Positions 46,202 through 58,260 are shown, counted from the stretch's first letter. The stretch is DNA of 64,000 nt from Gigantopelta aegis (GCF_016097555.1 NC_054704.1:27354795-27418794); one strand, 5' to 3'. A program made the numbers and translations. Notes: generated by a model not told the origin, from the letters alone.

Positions 46202-48923
46202 TTAATATTTGATGAGAATTTCAATAATGTCATCATCCTCATTTTCTTTAGCATCTTCTAAAATTGTGATGCCGTCTCTGTTTGGGATAGATTTGTCTGC
46301 CCCTGCTTTGAGCAGCAGCTCGAGCAGCTCCTCGTTACAATTGGTGTAGGCGTGCCACAGCGCCGTCCACTCGTCCCCGTCCTGGAGGTTCAAATCACAG
46401 TTGTACTGCAATCAAACAAACAAATACTCAATTTACAATCACACGTTATACAAGTTATATTCATTAAAAGCACAGATGCTAGTATGAAAATTAATATTCT
46501 AAATAATAAAATGTAAGTACTTCTAATTTAAATTACCAAAAACAGCTTTAATCGTGAAAAATGTGTTGTAGTGTTTAAAAACTACGATCTGTAACTTTAA
46601 GTTTGATGAATAAGCTACAAGATTATGAAAACTGAAAGTATCAGTGATGCTAAAAAAAAATGAATATTCTTATTAAATAAAATCTCGTTTGCAAACCTAT
46701 CATGACTTTTGTTTTTCTGACTGAATGATAATAGCTACATCTAACAAAGTATTTTGTAACATTTATAAAAATCTGGCATTCAAATGATTGAAACAGGGCA
46801 ACTAATTCACCTGAATTACACCCTTGCATGAACCATTACATGACAGAATAAATTATTTCTAACCTTGAGCAAAGTCTTAACAACACTAATATGTTCGTTG
46901 GCTGTAGCGGTAATAAGTGGTGTCTGTTTGGCATCGTCGTCACAAATGAAGTTAACGTCGGCACCAGCCGCTGCGAGGATCTGACAGATTTTGTGATAGC
47001 CTTCCAGAGCAGCCACATACAGCGGACTCTCACCCAGCTTGTTAGTGACATTCAGGTTCAGGTTCCCTGTCGGCACAACCAGAAACATAGAGTCAAATTA
47101 TAAAACTTACATACATGAAAGAAAAAAGAAAGAAATGTTTTATTTAACGACGCACTCAACACATTTTATTTACGGTTATATGGCGTCAGACATATGGTTA
47201 AGGACCACACAGATTTTGAGAGGAAACCCGCTGTCGCCACTACATGGGCTACTCTTCCGATTAGCAGCAAGGGATCTTTTATTTGTGCTTCCCACAGGCA
47301 GGATAGCACAAACCATGGCCTTTGTTGAACCAGTTATGGATCACTGGTCAGTGCAAGTGGTTTACACCTACCCATTGAGCCTTGCGGAGCACTCACTCAA
47401 GGTTTGGAGTCGGTATCTGGATTAAAAATCCCATGCCTCGACTGGGATCTGAACCCAGTACCTACCAGCCTGTAGACCGATGGCCTACCACGACGCCACC
47501 GAGGCCGGTTTACATACATGAATACAGTGATAATAATATATTGAGCATCTCTGAAAATGCACCATTAAAATGTTAAGATATTAGTATTTTAATTTCCAAA
47601 TAACCTAAGTTGTACCGCTGGTGCATTTTCAATGATGCTGAGTATTAGATATTAAGTGGAATCTATGTATGTGTGAAATCATTACATGTTAAATGTGTTA
47701 CACAAAGTCTAAATGTTAAAATTGACAAAACAACATGAGTCAAAGCGTTTGTTTTTCTATACTGCCAGTAACAAGTAAATCAAATGTATGAATACACAAC
47801 ATGTATATCAGTAGTGTATGAGCCAGGAATGCCAAGTAAAACACTGGATGTTAATACATGGATTACTGGTATGTTTCCATATTTTCAGCTATAATTTTTA
47901 ACTATATCTTTCATATTCCTTTTTGAATATAGTATTTATGAAGCTATACATGTCCCCTACTCACCTGTACTGACAAGGACAGAAACCAGAGGGAGACATT
48001 CTTTCTCCACTGCCACAAGGATCGGAGGTTCTCCATTAGACAGAGCAGCATTTCCATCCACTCCATGGTTTAGCAAACACTCCACCACCTAGTAATGAAA
48101 CACAATATGGTAAATTACTGCAGTTAAACTATTAGTAGTAGAAAACCAGAGTCAAGTGTCGATGTCACTATTCCGGTATGAATAAGCAATCTAAAGTACT
48201 AATCAAAATTATACCCAGGTGATTTTTCAGTCTTATATATTAGTTGTGTATATAAATGTGTCAGTATTATCATGACCTGTTATGGTATTCAAACAACCGA
48301 GTAGAAAAAACGACAATAAATAACATGTTATAGACAGAAATATGAGATTTATTTACAATTTTACTGCAAAACATATGTAATTTGGAACAGACTATACCAC
48401 CCAGATTTATATTGATTACACTTGACAGGTGAAATCACAAGTACTAAGCAAAGCAGAGAGGTGGTCTCAGGTGTGTTCAATATCAAACTTGGTGTTATAG
48501 TCTGTTTCATATTACATATGTTTTGCAGTAAAATTGTAAATAAATCTCATATTTCTGTCTATAACATGTCATTTATTGTCATTTTAGGTACTGGTTGTTT
48601 GAATACCATAACAGGTCATGATAATACTGACACATTTTAATGGTTTTTATTCCAGAGATTTTCATAAATAATATATAAGACTGGAAAATCACCTGGGTGT
48701 AATTTTGATTAGTACTTTATTTACAAAACTAGTGCATGTACAGTATAAACATCAACACATAAAACAACCATATATACTGCCTATTGAACATTATGAATGA
48801 AAGGCAGTGTAATGATGGGAGTTTATTCATATCTAAAGTCCAAACTACATTGTCAACTACAATAAATTACTCTCTTAATTACTGTTCACGGGCGTAGGAA
48901 GGTGCCAAAAAGTGTGTGTGAGG

Positions 48924-48964
<41 letters not shown>

Positions 48965-51767
48965 CATGTTTAAATACATGTATATAAAAAAAACATCGCT
49001 GCTCCCACAGTGGGGAGGGGGGCACAAGCCCCCCTTTCCCCTTGCTTCCTAAACCAGTGCTGTTAAATTTCACCCACATTTTGTACAGACAATTGTGAAA
49101 AAAAATTTGCATTTAAATAGATGACACATACTACATTGTAAAAGCGACACCTACATGTATATCACTTTGCTGAGATCTCCTAGGACAAAAAGCAGGTAAT
49201 TTTTGCCGACTGCCATTTTGCTTTTTATTGGAATACTCTTCAAGAGGGGTGGAAGGCTCAAGGTGTGTGAATTAATTAATATGATGCCCCAATGATTGCT
49301 CTATACCATAAAGCATATCATGACCTCGTTAGATTACATCACATCCTTACACCCCTCTTGGAGAGTATTCCATAAAATAGCAAAATGGCAGCCTACATGT
49401 TTTTTGTCCTAGAAGATTTGATCAAAGTCGATATTGGTGACATGGTTACTATCTAGTATGTGGAATATGTGTCATTGCCATGTTTTTTTCACAATTTTTG
49501 TCTGGACAAAATGTGGTGGACATCTAACAGAATTAAAGATAGGAGAGTAATTTATCGTAGTTGTTGACAATGTGGTTCAGACTTTAGTTTCACAGTACTT
49601 GGATGCTATGGAAACAAAAATATGAATTAACGAGTTATAATTTAAAAAATTTTTTTTACAATATTAAATCAGGGTTCAATATTCCATGTAAAAATCACTG
49701 TTTGGCTGTGGTTACGTAACTTTATATTCTCGGAAGCTGCCATTGGTTACATGGTGTACTTCAAACTCCAGAAGATAACTGTTTTCATTGCAAGTTTGAA
49801 ATAATTGGTAGCTTAAGCAAATATGATTTATGTGACTGCATAATCAGGTACGTAGGCAAAAATCATGGGAACCTGCTGATGCCACTCCTAGACACCCCAG
49901 TCTTTGGTATACCAGTTGTGGAGACCTCGTTTAGGACAGGAAAAAATGTGATTACCAAGGTGAGGATGGATTCTTCGATTCTCTACTATTCAGCTATTCC
50001 TCTACCATTAAGCTAAATCCTTTCGCAAAATATATTTAAAAAACAAAAAAAAAAAATTCTAATGACAACTCAGTCTGATAAAACAATTTACACACATCTG
50101 TGAAATGGATGGAACTAGTTGTTCATTAACTTTATTATATACTACTATTACTAGTCCCTTGTAAGGTCATTCTTAAAGATGTTAAATCTGGTCTTGATGT
50201 TGCAGTGGACTATACCACTGTGTTTAAAACTGTTTAATGCTGGTTTAAGTCCAGGTTTTATCACACACTGAGTGTACATCAAGCTTGCTGGGGTGTTAAA
50301 CAACACCAACTTCTCACTAACCATTAATTTTTGTCATGCACAGGCAATCTAGATAACTGGTGTATGTGCCAAAGACAGTGTGCTTAACACATACCTCAAT
50401 ACAAGCATACAAATAAATGAACCATAAAAATTAACATTGATTGACCAACACCAGCCAGTGCTCCACAACTGGTGTAACAAAGGCCGTGGTATGTACTATC
50501 CTGTCTGTTGGATGGTGCATATAAAAGATCCCTTGCTGCTAATTGAAAGGAGTATCCCATGAAGTGGTGACAGCGGGTTTTCTCTCTCAATATCTGTGTG
50601 GTTCTTAACCATATAACCATAAATAAAATGTGTTGAGTGAGTCGTTAAATAAAACATTTCCTTTTTTCCTCGATTGACCAACACTCCCCAAAAGCAAACA
50701 AACAACAAAGAACAATTAAAAACCCCACACAAAACAAAGCCACACCAAAATGAAGCTCAAGAAAGTATACCATTTGACCCCCCCTCCCCAAAAAACTCCC
50801 CAACCCTAAACTGTATGAATACCTTAACTTGGCTTTTGTCGATAGCATCTTCAAAAGGTGAAATGTGTCGCATGTCATGATATGTAATGTTGCACCCTTT
50901 ATCAACCAGAAATAGTGAGATATCTTCATTACCTGCAGAATTAATACATTGGCATAAGCAAGGTGTTTATGAAAGTATGATGGGGTGGAGTGTGTGTTAA
51001 GCATCCAAATAAAATAAAAATTCTGATTTTTACTTTAGTCTTTTCTCTTGCTGCTCCTGAAACAAAAAAGCTAAAAGATAACAAAAAAAATAAACATATA
51101 ATAAACCTACCTATTTATAAATAGAAGTAAATTAGTATGTACACAATGTATTTTTCATGCTGCAATTTCGCCATTTCATCTTATAAAGTTATTGCAGGCT
51201 ATATACATGTATAGCCCTGAAATAGGTATTACATAATTCTCTCAAAGGTTTCGTAACATTCCAAGTGCTCTTTGATTCATTCATATCAACCTATTTTCGT
51301 GCTTATATCCAATTAAGGTTCAAGAATGCTGTCCTGGGCACACACCTCAGCTATCTGGGCTGTCTGTCCAGGACAGAGGGTTGGTGGTTAGTTGTTAGTG
51401 AGAGAGGTCAGTGTAGTTGTGTTACATCAACGTGTCTTTAAAACGTGTTCTGTGTGCAAGCCGATACCAGACAGCAAACCCAGTACCTACCAGCCTTAAC
51501 CATGACACCATCGAGGCTCTTTGATATACATGTATATAATAAAATAAAAACTTAGTTTAACAGATCATTTTTAAATTTCCACACCCATGGACCAAATACC
51601 ATGGAATGGCCCTTGTATGTACTTATACCTATATCAACAGCCTGTTGAAATGGCGTCCATCCATAGTAAATGGCATCTATGTTTGCCCCTCTCAACAAAA
51701 GCTGTTCGACGGTCTTGATATCCTTGTTGCGCACTGCATCATGTAAATCCTCGTCAATACTGGACAT
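46202..51767 (-). CDS. ankyrin-repeat protein, complete five-exon gene
   Basis: Exons on the minus strand: 51767-51629, 50932-50823, 48088-47965, 47066-46864, 46405-46202. All have GT-AG borders and agreeing phases (1, 0, 1, 0), giving 780 coding bases and 259 residues from ATG 51767 to TAA 46202. The translation is a chain of seven to eight ankyrin repeats that run cleanly across every junction. Examples are GWTPFQQAVDIGNEDISLFL (exons 1-2), AIDKSQVKVVECLLNHG (2-3), ISVVKTLLKYNCDLNLQDGD (4-5) and TALWHAYTNCNEELLELLLK (exon 5). There is no other domain, signal peptide or membrane segment, so it is likely a soluble protein-binding adaptor; partner unknown. AATAAA occurs 176 bases after the stop (plus-strand TTTATT at 46021). 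The introns hold a SINE and MITEs. A further 5' non-coding or coding exon is possible. Confidence 0.85.
47120..47509 (-). repeat. full-length tRNA SINE in ankyrin intron, 13-base target duplication
   Basis: Flanked by TTACATACATGAA at 47107-47119 and 47510-47522. Copy 1 has the single uninterrupted site at about 7960. On the minus strand it starts ACCGGCCTCGGTGGCGTCGT with a B-box-like GGTACTGGGTTCAGATCCCA, then the shared V-type middle and the TAAATAAAACATTTC tail. This head differs from the GGGACGTAGCTCAG head, so two tRNA heads share one tail in this genome. Confidence 0.93.
48194..48717. mobile_element. long-inverted-repeat MITE (TA target) in ankyrin intron
   Basis: Ends AAGTACTAATCAAAATTA and its inverse. 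The inverted arms extend about 220 bases each, including TCATGACCTGTTATGGTATT and ATGAGATTTATTTACAATTT. TA flanks both sides (48192-48193, 48718-48719), and copy 1 has the empty CAATCTAGTTACAAAAC at about 8972. It is non-coding, 524 bases, and was inserted after the duplication. Confidence 0.92.
48833..49587. mobile_element. foldback element, copy 2 partner of 9103-9656
   Basis: Same inverted-repeat structure as in copy 1 (CTAAAGTCCAAACTACATTG at the left; TGTGGTTCAGACTTTAG at the right), carrying an extra MITE at 48887-49059. Confidence 0.75.
48887..49059. mobile_element. short MITE with CTGTT target duplication
   Basis: Ends CACGGGCGTAGGAAG and the inverse of CACTGGTTTAGGAAG, with CTGTT at 48882-48886 and 49060-49064. 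Copy 1 has the empty site (AATTACTGTTAAATTTC, about 9166). It contains a (CA)n run and a G/C-rich snapback. Confidence 0.88.
49868..50030 (-). repeat. old tRNA-SINE remnant, partner of 9955-10110
   Basis: Same wording as in copy 1 (CACTCCTAGACACCCCAGTC; CCTCTACCATTAAGCTAAAT). Confidence 0.5.
50451..50672 (+). repeat. head-less tRNA SINE, unbroken partner of 12026-12580
   Basis: From CCAGCCAGTGCTCCACAACT to TTGAGTGAGTCGTTAAAT plus the CTTTTTTCC tail. It gives the empty site for the nested SINE in copy 1. Confidence 0.85.
51296..51525 (-). repeat. tRNA SINE of the GGTTCAAG-tail type
   Basis: The plus view CGTGCTTATATCCAATTAAG, TCCTGGGCACACACCTCAGC, then CCAGTACCTACCAGCC and ACACCATCGAGGCTC is a minus-strand tRNA SINE. 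The same family was captured inside the MULE-like elements at 37500, 38930 and 42890. Confidence 0.75.
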
Positions 51768-51867
51768 ACTGTAGTTCACACCATCTCACTCTGTGCAAAT
51801 TAAAAGTATTTAATAAAGAAACTCTCAACAGAGAACAGATATTCCTGACATAACGATATGTACAGTT

Positions 51868-52187
51868 AGTGTTTTCCCTAGCTGGTTTTAGCATGGTGCA
51901 GCACCATGCCTCAATAGTCTAGCACCATCTTGCCTTAATCAGCGCCATGCTGCCCTGAGATTAAACAAGCCTTTTTCAGTAATTAATTCTTTATAAAACA
52001 CCAAAAATGGTATTATTAATTAATAAAATATGCCTTTTATATCTTTTGCCATTCATTTATTAAAGCAAGCACATAAATTACATTAATATTTATTTCCATA
52101 AATTTTTATGTATTTTTAATGAAAAACAAATGCCCTGAAAGTGTTTGGTCTACCATGCCTTGCCTAATTTCTAGGGAAATCACTATA
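51868..52187. mobile_element. hAT-like MITE (AGTGTTTTCCCTAG ends)
   Basis: The left AGTGTTTTCCCTAG mirrors the right CTAGGGAAATCACT. TACAGT-like words on both sides may be the target duplication. The interior carries repeated AGCACCATG words. Confidence 0.6.
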
Positions 52188-52198
52188 CAGTATATATA

Positions 52199-52432
52199 GT
52201 GTTTCTGCCAGAAAGAATTATTTGGGTATGGCGCTATGGAATTTAATGCAACAACAGTCAACAGCGTGTATAGGGGGGCCTCCCCCAGAAAGAAAATGGG
52301 TGAAGTTTAGAGTTAGGGTTAGGGTTAAAAAAGTCATATATTAATGATAAGAGTAATTCATTTTGTCAAAAAAAAAAAAAAAAAATCTGCCAAAAAATTT
52401 GAGTATAATGCTATACCTGGCAAAAACCCTGA
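52199..52432. mobile_element. hAT-like MITE (GTTTCTGCCAG ends)
   Basis: The left AGTGTTTCTGCCAGAAAG and the inverse of the right CTGGCAAAAACCCTG match imperfectly. Flanking ATACAGTA occurs on both sides. It contains two TTAGGG units at 52313-52326 and an A run. Confidence 0.6.
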
Positions 52433-54149
52433 TACAGTAATTGTCATGATGAATTTGCCTCTAAAAAAAAGGCAGAACAAAAATGTTAAAAGTTTAGAAT
52501 ACACAACGTACATGTACATGTAAGATAAAATGTTAAATCCATTAAATATTAATCCTAGTTATTTCGACTATATTACAGCTTTGTCATCATTAATTAAGCT
52601 AGCAACACATAATCATGTCCGTAAACGGGTCTGTTTATTGGATATGTTTAATGCATGTGTTAAATGGATATGACGAACCTCTCAGATAGATCCGAAAACA
52701 TGTTCGTAAAATGAAGGATTATGGAGGACACCTCTTAAAACTCCCACACAACTTAACACCAACAAAACCAAGGGTAAACAAAGCATTTTCGAACATAGTT
52801 GGTCTAAAAAATAAGCGGCAATCGAATCCTATAAATATACGTTGCAAACATACATGAGTCAGTTTTCATTAAAAACCATTGGTTCGAAATCCTTCAATAT
52901 CGAATGATTTTATGGACGATAAAATTCGGATAAACTGATACAATAAACAAACCTTTAAAGGAATGCTAAAGCAAGGCTTTTGGACTGGTGTGCATATTAA
53001 AGGATACATAATGCACATTATTGCTTAATATCAACAAGTATAATTGCATAATTAATTAATAAAATGGTTAAATGTGATGGCTATTATATATAACGGGTGC
53101 AGCCATTTTGTACCATCCCAGTGAATACGCCCTCTGGCAAGCTGGTGGTTACGTAATACCTAACGTGTCACGTACGTCAGGAATTAGTCTTCGAACTGAA
53201 GAAACAAAACATACCTGATTTTTGTGGATGAATCGCATTGTTCTGTAATAATATATATCCCAGTAACACAGCAATGTGTATATGTGGTTTATTTTTTAAT
53301 ACAAAATAAACCACCATTGTCAAAGTGTTGAAATAACTATTATATTTTGTATATAAATTAACCCACGTAGTGACGTACTGAAATAATAGTCAAAGTGTTT
53401 TCTTGTTTAATTAGTCTTTTCTTTCTGTGGCCTGTACCTGTGGCTCTTGATTGGCAGGTGTATATTTAGACTGTCCCTAGACACTGTGTCTAGACACACT
53501 AAAAAGACGTGCCTCTTTTATTAAGATCACAGGGTATTGTGTGATAACCTCAAATCGTAATGGACTTTACCAGCTTTATTACTGTATGTAATTCTGCAAA
53601 ACCCTTGATTAAGTAGACTTTCCCATCTAAAATCACAAAACTGACCCAGAGAAAAGAAAATTATCACTTGGGTATCGTGAGTGGTCATTTTTGTTCGAAC
53701 GCATCCTACCAATAGGCCTAATAATATGCATTTTTTTCTTTGGATTTTTTAAAAGAAAAAAATACTATAACTCCATTTCGTTATATTGATGCAAATTGAA
53801 ATATATTTAGTTAAACAGTTTATTATACTATCAAGTCATTTATGTTGTTTTACAAGTCAGGTTGATGAAAGCAAATCGCCTTGTTGGGAAAGAGTTCCTT
53901 ATTTTCCCCACTATTGGGGTATTGAATTAGCCATATCAACTGGGTATTGCATTAAACACTACAAACTAATTCTAACAAATATTCCTTTAAAATCGTTATG
54001 GGGAAAATAAGGAACTCATGCCCATCTTTCCAACACATAAGGCTCTTGTTGGAGTTTAGTCTACCTTTAATTAATATATTTGTCACTATCTTCACATTTG
54101 TTTTTGTCGAAAACTTCGTAATCAGTGGGTGGCTAAGAAAGAATACTAT
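52433..54149. other. spacer with one small inverted repeat
   Basis: 52438-52525 repeats 34370-34445 (GATGAATTTGCCT ... ACACAACGTACATGTAC). An inverted repeat, GAGTTCCTTATTTTCCCCA at 53889 and its inverse near 53996-54014, extends to about 40-base arms and looks like a small MITE. No gene seen. Confidence 0.5.
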
Positions 54150-54166
54150 TAGGGTAGGTTGGTGAT

Positions 54167-56538
54167 GAATCCAGGATAAAACCCCACTGGAAAAAACCCC
54201 ACCCAGACATAACCCCACTGGAAAAAACCCCACTCGGACATAACCCCATCAATAAATGAGAAAAATGGACAAAACCCCACTGTGACCATTTTACACATAA
54301 AACTGAAAAATATGAAATAAAGTTGAAATTTCTGTTTTGGAAGAATAAAATTATAAATAAAATTCACAAAATAGATTATGATAAAGAATAAAGTTTACAT
54401 TTGTATTTTGATCAGTCAAGTGTTGCACTGATTGCATTGATCTCCATGACAAAGGATTATCTGAACTTTGTGATCAAGAGATTAAGGAGGCCAGGTTTTC
54501 TTCTAAGAGATCAAGGAAATCATGGATTAGGGCTTCCCATTGTTGATTGGGTATGTCATAAATTCTACATCAGATGGACCCCTTATAAGGTTGAAGAATA
54601 CTACGTCAGTATTCATTTCCTGAGAACTGTAAATACAACTATGGAAGTTATCAAGAACAACAAGGGTGGTCTCAAGCTAATTCACGAAGGCTACTTGTAT
54701 ACTAAGAGGTATGCCAGGAAGAATATTCGATGGGGAGTGTTCCAGCAGAGCTGCATTTACTTGTAAAGGCGGTGTGACTTCAGACCTGGAGGTAATTATG
54801 TTATCATAACTAACTTGTATGTGTGTAGGTAGATAGATATTAATTTGACCACCTTTTCCCCAATACATGTTATATTTATGGTATGCACATGTATATGCTG
54901 TTTCTTTAAATTTAATATGCAACATTATTATTATTATTATTATTATTATTTTAGCATTGAAATGTATTCAAAATTAGTTACGGGCCGAGATTACCCAAGT
55001 CCAGGTAGATTTAAATTAAAGCCTGAATATTTGACTTTGTATCTTTCCAGATAAAGACCATCGTTAGTTTCACACAACATAGCCATGATCCACAGGATCA
55101 GTCTGTAGCAGTGGCAAAGCTGCGTTCAGCCATGAAGGAGCGTGCTGGCACATCACGTGGTACACTTACTCAGCTCCTAGTCGATTCCATCAGTGACACA
55201 CCTGTAGATGTACGCGCAGAACTCGGTAAACCTGATCACATCAAACGTGCACTGCGTCGAGAACGGGCTAAACATATGCCCAAGAACCCCACTTCGCTCC
55301 GTGATCTCATGCTAGATGATGAATGGACCACTTCAAGTGATGGAGACAGATTTCTCATATATGACAACGGTGTGGATTCCTCTGATCGTATGTTAGTGTT
55401 CGGGACTGATGACGGATTACGTCACCTTGCCAGTTCTGAGTCATGGTTTATGGATGGAACATTCACTGTTGCTCCACTGTTGTTTACTCAGCTGTATGTG
55501 ATTCGTGTTCCACTCGGTGAGTCAGCTGTGACGTGTGTGTATGCATTTCTACCAAACAAGCACCAATCCACATATGAGGAACTATTCATATCAATTCAGG
55601 ATCGCTGCAGCGAGCTAGGATTCCAGGCTGATCCTGTAACTGTCACCCTCGACTTTGAACAAGCTGTGATGAATGCAGTAATAACAACCTTTGGTCCACA
55701 AGTCAATGTTCATGGATGCTTCTACCATCTTACGCAGAGCACGTGGAGGAAAATACAGAGTCTCGGCCTTGTTCAACGCTATCGGGAAGAGAAGGATGTT
55801 AAGCTTTTCTGTGGTATGCTTGATGGACTGGCATTCCTACCAGTTAATGATGTACCAGAGGGGATGACCTATCTGCGTGACAACACCCCTGATGGGCTGG
55901 AACCCTTGCTCGTGTATTTTGACAGCACTTATGTGTCAGGATCTTATCGCCGTATTCAGCCTCCTCAATCAGATGGATCTGTACCTCCTCTTCGTATGCG
56001 CCGTATTCCCCCTGCGTACGCACCATCCATCTGGAATGTGCACACCATCACATTGAAGGTGGATCCAGAACCAATAACATATGTGAGGGGTGGAACAATT
56101 CCTTTGCGAAACTAGTTGGACATGCCCACCCAACCATCTGGAGAGCCATAGACAGCATTCGGAAGGATCAAACCCAGGCTGCTACTGCACGACTTATGGA
56201 TGAGCGTGGTGAACGACCTGCAAAACGGGTACGACACCACATAAAGAAGCTGCAGACGAAGCTCCATAACCTCTGCACTGACAGACGGGATGACATCAAG
56301 TCCATTTCGGAAGTTCTGAAAGGCATCGGCCACTGTGTGAGGTGGAAGTAGGCTAGATTACACTTGTTTCAATAAAAAATAAATACTGTATATACGATTT
56401 TGTTATATATTGAGATATATGAGTGGGGTTATGTCCGAGTGGGTTTTTTTCTGTGTGGGGTTATGTCCGAGTGGTTTTTTTTCCAGTGGGGTTTTTTCCG
56501 GGTGGGGTTTTTTCCGGGTGGGGTTTTGTCCGTTTACC
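54167..56538 (+). mobile_element. FLYWCH-MULE DNA transposon with 9-base target duplication
   Basis: GTTGGTGAT flanks both sides (54158-54166, 56539-56547). The termini are arrays of ACCCCACTGGAAAAAACCCC and GACATAACCCC words at the left (54178-54285), and their inverses (GGGGTTATGTCCGAGTGG, GGGGTTTTTTCC) at the right (56424-56528). Length 2372 bases. It carries a nearly complete transposase gene and sits within the left terminus of element D. Confidence 0.9.
54641..56351 (+). pseudogene. MULE transposase with FLYWCH zinc finger, two frameshifts
   Basis: Exon 1 (from about 54641) encodes the first half of a FLYWCH finger, NNKGGLKLIHEGYLYTKRYA. An extra G in GATGGGGAGTG (about 54732) then shifts the frame; in the other frame WECSSRAAFTCKGG continues, to GAG before GTAATT. 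Exon 2 follows TTTCCAG at 55051 with the finger's HSH end (SFTQHSHDPQDQ). From M55111 the MULE domain shows FMDGTF (D115), TLDFEQA (D181) and the CFYHLTQSTWRKIQ Cys/His motif (203-206). Near 56058 a second one-base shift occurs, and the C-terminus continues as EGGSRTNNICEGWNNSF to GIGHCVRWK, stop at 56351. Only two lesions suggest a fairly young copy. Confidence 0.85.
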
Positions 56539-56547
56539 GTTGGTGAT

Positions 56548-57147
56548 AGTCCGACCCTACGTTTAAACCCGACCCCTTCGGATTTTCGTTAATTAAATAG
56601 TGTTTCGGCAACCGTTCTTTCAGACCAACGGATGTATTCCTTTCATAACAAAAGTACCTTCAACCTCCCAATGAAAAGCACTGTTACAAACAATCTTTAG
56701 TCTTTACTATTCATGCGCACTTGCTCGATCTTTTCTTCCGGCCGTCTGCTAGCATTCAAACAAGTTTTAGAAGACTGAGCAACGTTGGAAAAATCCACAT
56801 CGGGAGGTATACAATCCGACAATAAACTTTATTATGAAATTATTTATGCAATAAAATCACTTAACATAATGTAAATATGTGCTTATTTTTCAAGAAAAAA
56901 TGCATTGACAACAAGTTACATTTAAATTTCAAAAGGGGTCGGATTTATGCGACCCCATATCAATTATCTTTGCAAAAACCTGGAGGTCAGTTATAGTTAA
57001 TAATATATCCACAACATTGAGGAATTTCAACTAAATAAACACAAGAAGAGCTTATACAATGTCTATAAAATACATACATTTAAAAACAAAAACAAAACAC
57101 AAAAACCCAACAAAAAAACGATCTCTAAGTCCATTAAACAAAAAGTG
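56548..57147. other. element D interior, no gene
   Basis: AT-rich sequence with two GTCGGATTT-type words. Nothing coding. Confidence 0.5.
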
Positions 57148-57445
57148 AAAGTTTGTTTTGTTTAACGACACCACTAGAGTACATTGATTAATAATCTGCT
57201 AATGGCAGTAAAACATTTGCTAAGCTTAATTCTGACGCGTAGTCAGCAGAGGAAACCTACTACATTATTCCATTAGCTGCAAGGGCTCTTTTACATGCAC
57301 GTTCACACAGACAGGACAGCACATACCACGGTTTTTGATATGCCAGTCGTGATGCACTGGTTGGAACAAAACAAAACAAAAGTCAATCAGTTGAACAGGT
57401 CCACGGATGTGATTCGATCCTGAGACTCAAACACCTCAGGCAAGC
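57148..57445 (-). repeat. tRNA SINE of the AAACAAAC-tail subfamily
   Basis: Minus-strand copy like those at 5491 and 6146 (plus view GTTTGTTTTGTTTAACGACA at the left, CCAGTCGTGATGCACTGG near the head). Confidence 0.8.
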
Positions 57446-57542
57446 ATATTAACATATTAAACAAGAACAACAACAACAAAATTAAAGATTTTCATCAGTA
57501 GGCCTAATTTCAATTAATTTAATTTAATTTAATTTAATAGGA

Positions 57543-58260
57543 TATGGTACCAAATAAAACTATGCGATACGATCGAAAAAAATTGGACGATGCAGTGACC
57601 GCAGTGTGAACCCGGTTGATGGGATATAAAAAAGCAAGCAAAGTGTTTGGAGTGCCTAAAACAACTATCATATGCAAGTGGTTCGAGTTCTGGAAGACCG
57701 CCTGTTCTGCCACCGAAGATTGAAGAAGCTCTGGTAAAGAAGGTCATAGAAGCTGCCAACAAAGGTTTCGGCATCAGCAAAAACCAACTGCTACTTAAAG
57801 TGTTGCGCCTTTGTAGATCTTTGAAAATTAAGACCCCTTTTAAAAATGGTTGCCCCGGGGATGATTGGTGGCAGGGTTTAAAAATGCGCCACCCAGAGCT
57901 TGTACTTAGAAAGCCCGAGAAGTTGACAACTTCTCGTGCTAGAATGCTTAAACGCCCTATCGTTGAAAAATATTTTGATGAGCTAAGTACTGTCATGAAT
58001 ACTCTTGACATTACAAAAAAGCCCCATCTCATTTGGAATTTAGATGAGACTGGAAAACAGTTCGAGCACACCCCAGTACACATATGTTCAGCAAAGACAT
58101 GTCTGCTAAGTCAAAGCGTTCATTAACAGGACACAGAATTCTTACCAGTGAACAGGTTCTAGCACAAAAAAAGGGCAGCAATAGAGGAAAAAACAAGAAA
58201 ATTACAACAAAAAGCGGAACGCAAAAGGAAAGTTGAATTAAAAAAAATTAAATTAACACC
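57543..58260 (+). pseudogene. pogo/JRK-like transposase, internally deleted
   Basis: The N-terminal helix-turn-helix reads MRYDRKKLDDAVTAV (then a stop), LMGYKKASKVFGVPKTTI. A second DNA-binding part has GRPPVLPPKIEEALVKKV, PGDDWWQGLKMRHPELVLRK and PEKLTTSRARMLKRP. The start of the DDE domain is IWNLDETGKQFEHTPV, with the first Asp of the triad. The next part of the catalytic domain is missing, and after a frame change a Lys/Arg-rich tail follows (AAIEEKTRKLQQKAERKRKV). Frame breaks near 57690 and 58165. Recognised as the pogo/Tigger/JRK group; non-functional. Confidence 0.8.

Larger units (their letters stand above)
46484..51362. other. segmental duplication, copy 2
   Basis: Colinear partner of copy 1 (7331-16275). 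It keeps ankyrin exons 2-4 and intervening introns. Copy-2-specific insertions are 47120-47509, 48194-48717 and 48887-49059. Homology to copy 1 stops within the SINE at 51296-51525, so exon 1 (51629-51767) and exon 5 (46202-46405) lie just outside the shared block. Confidence 0.85.
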
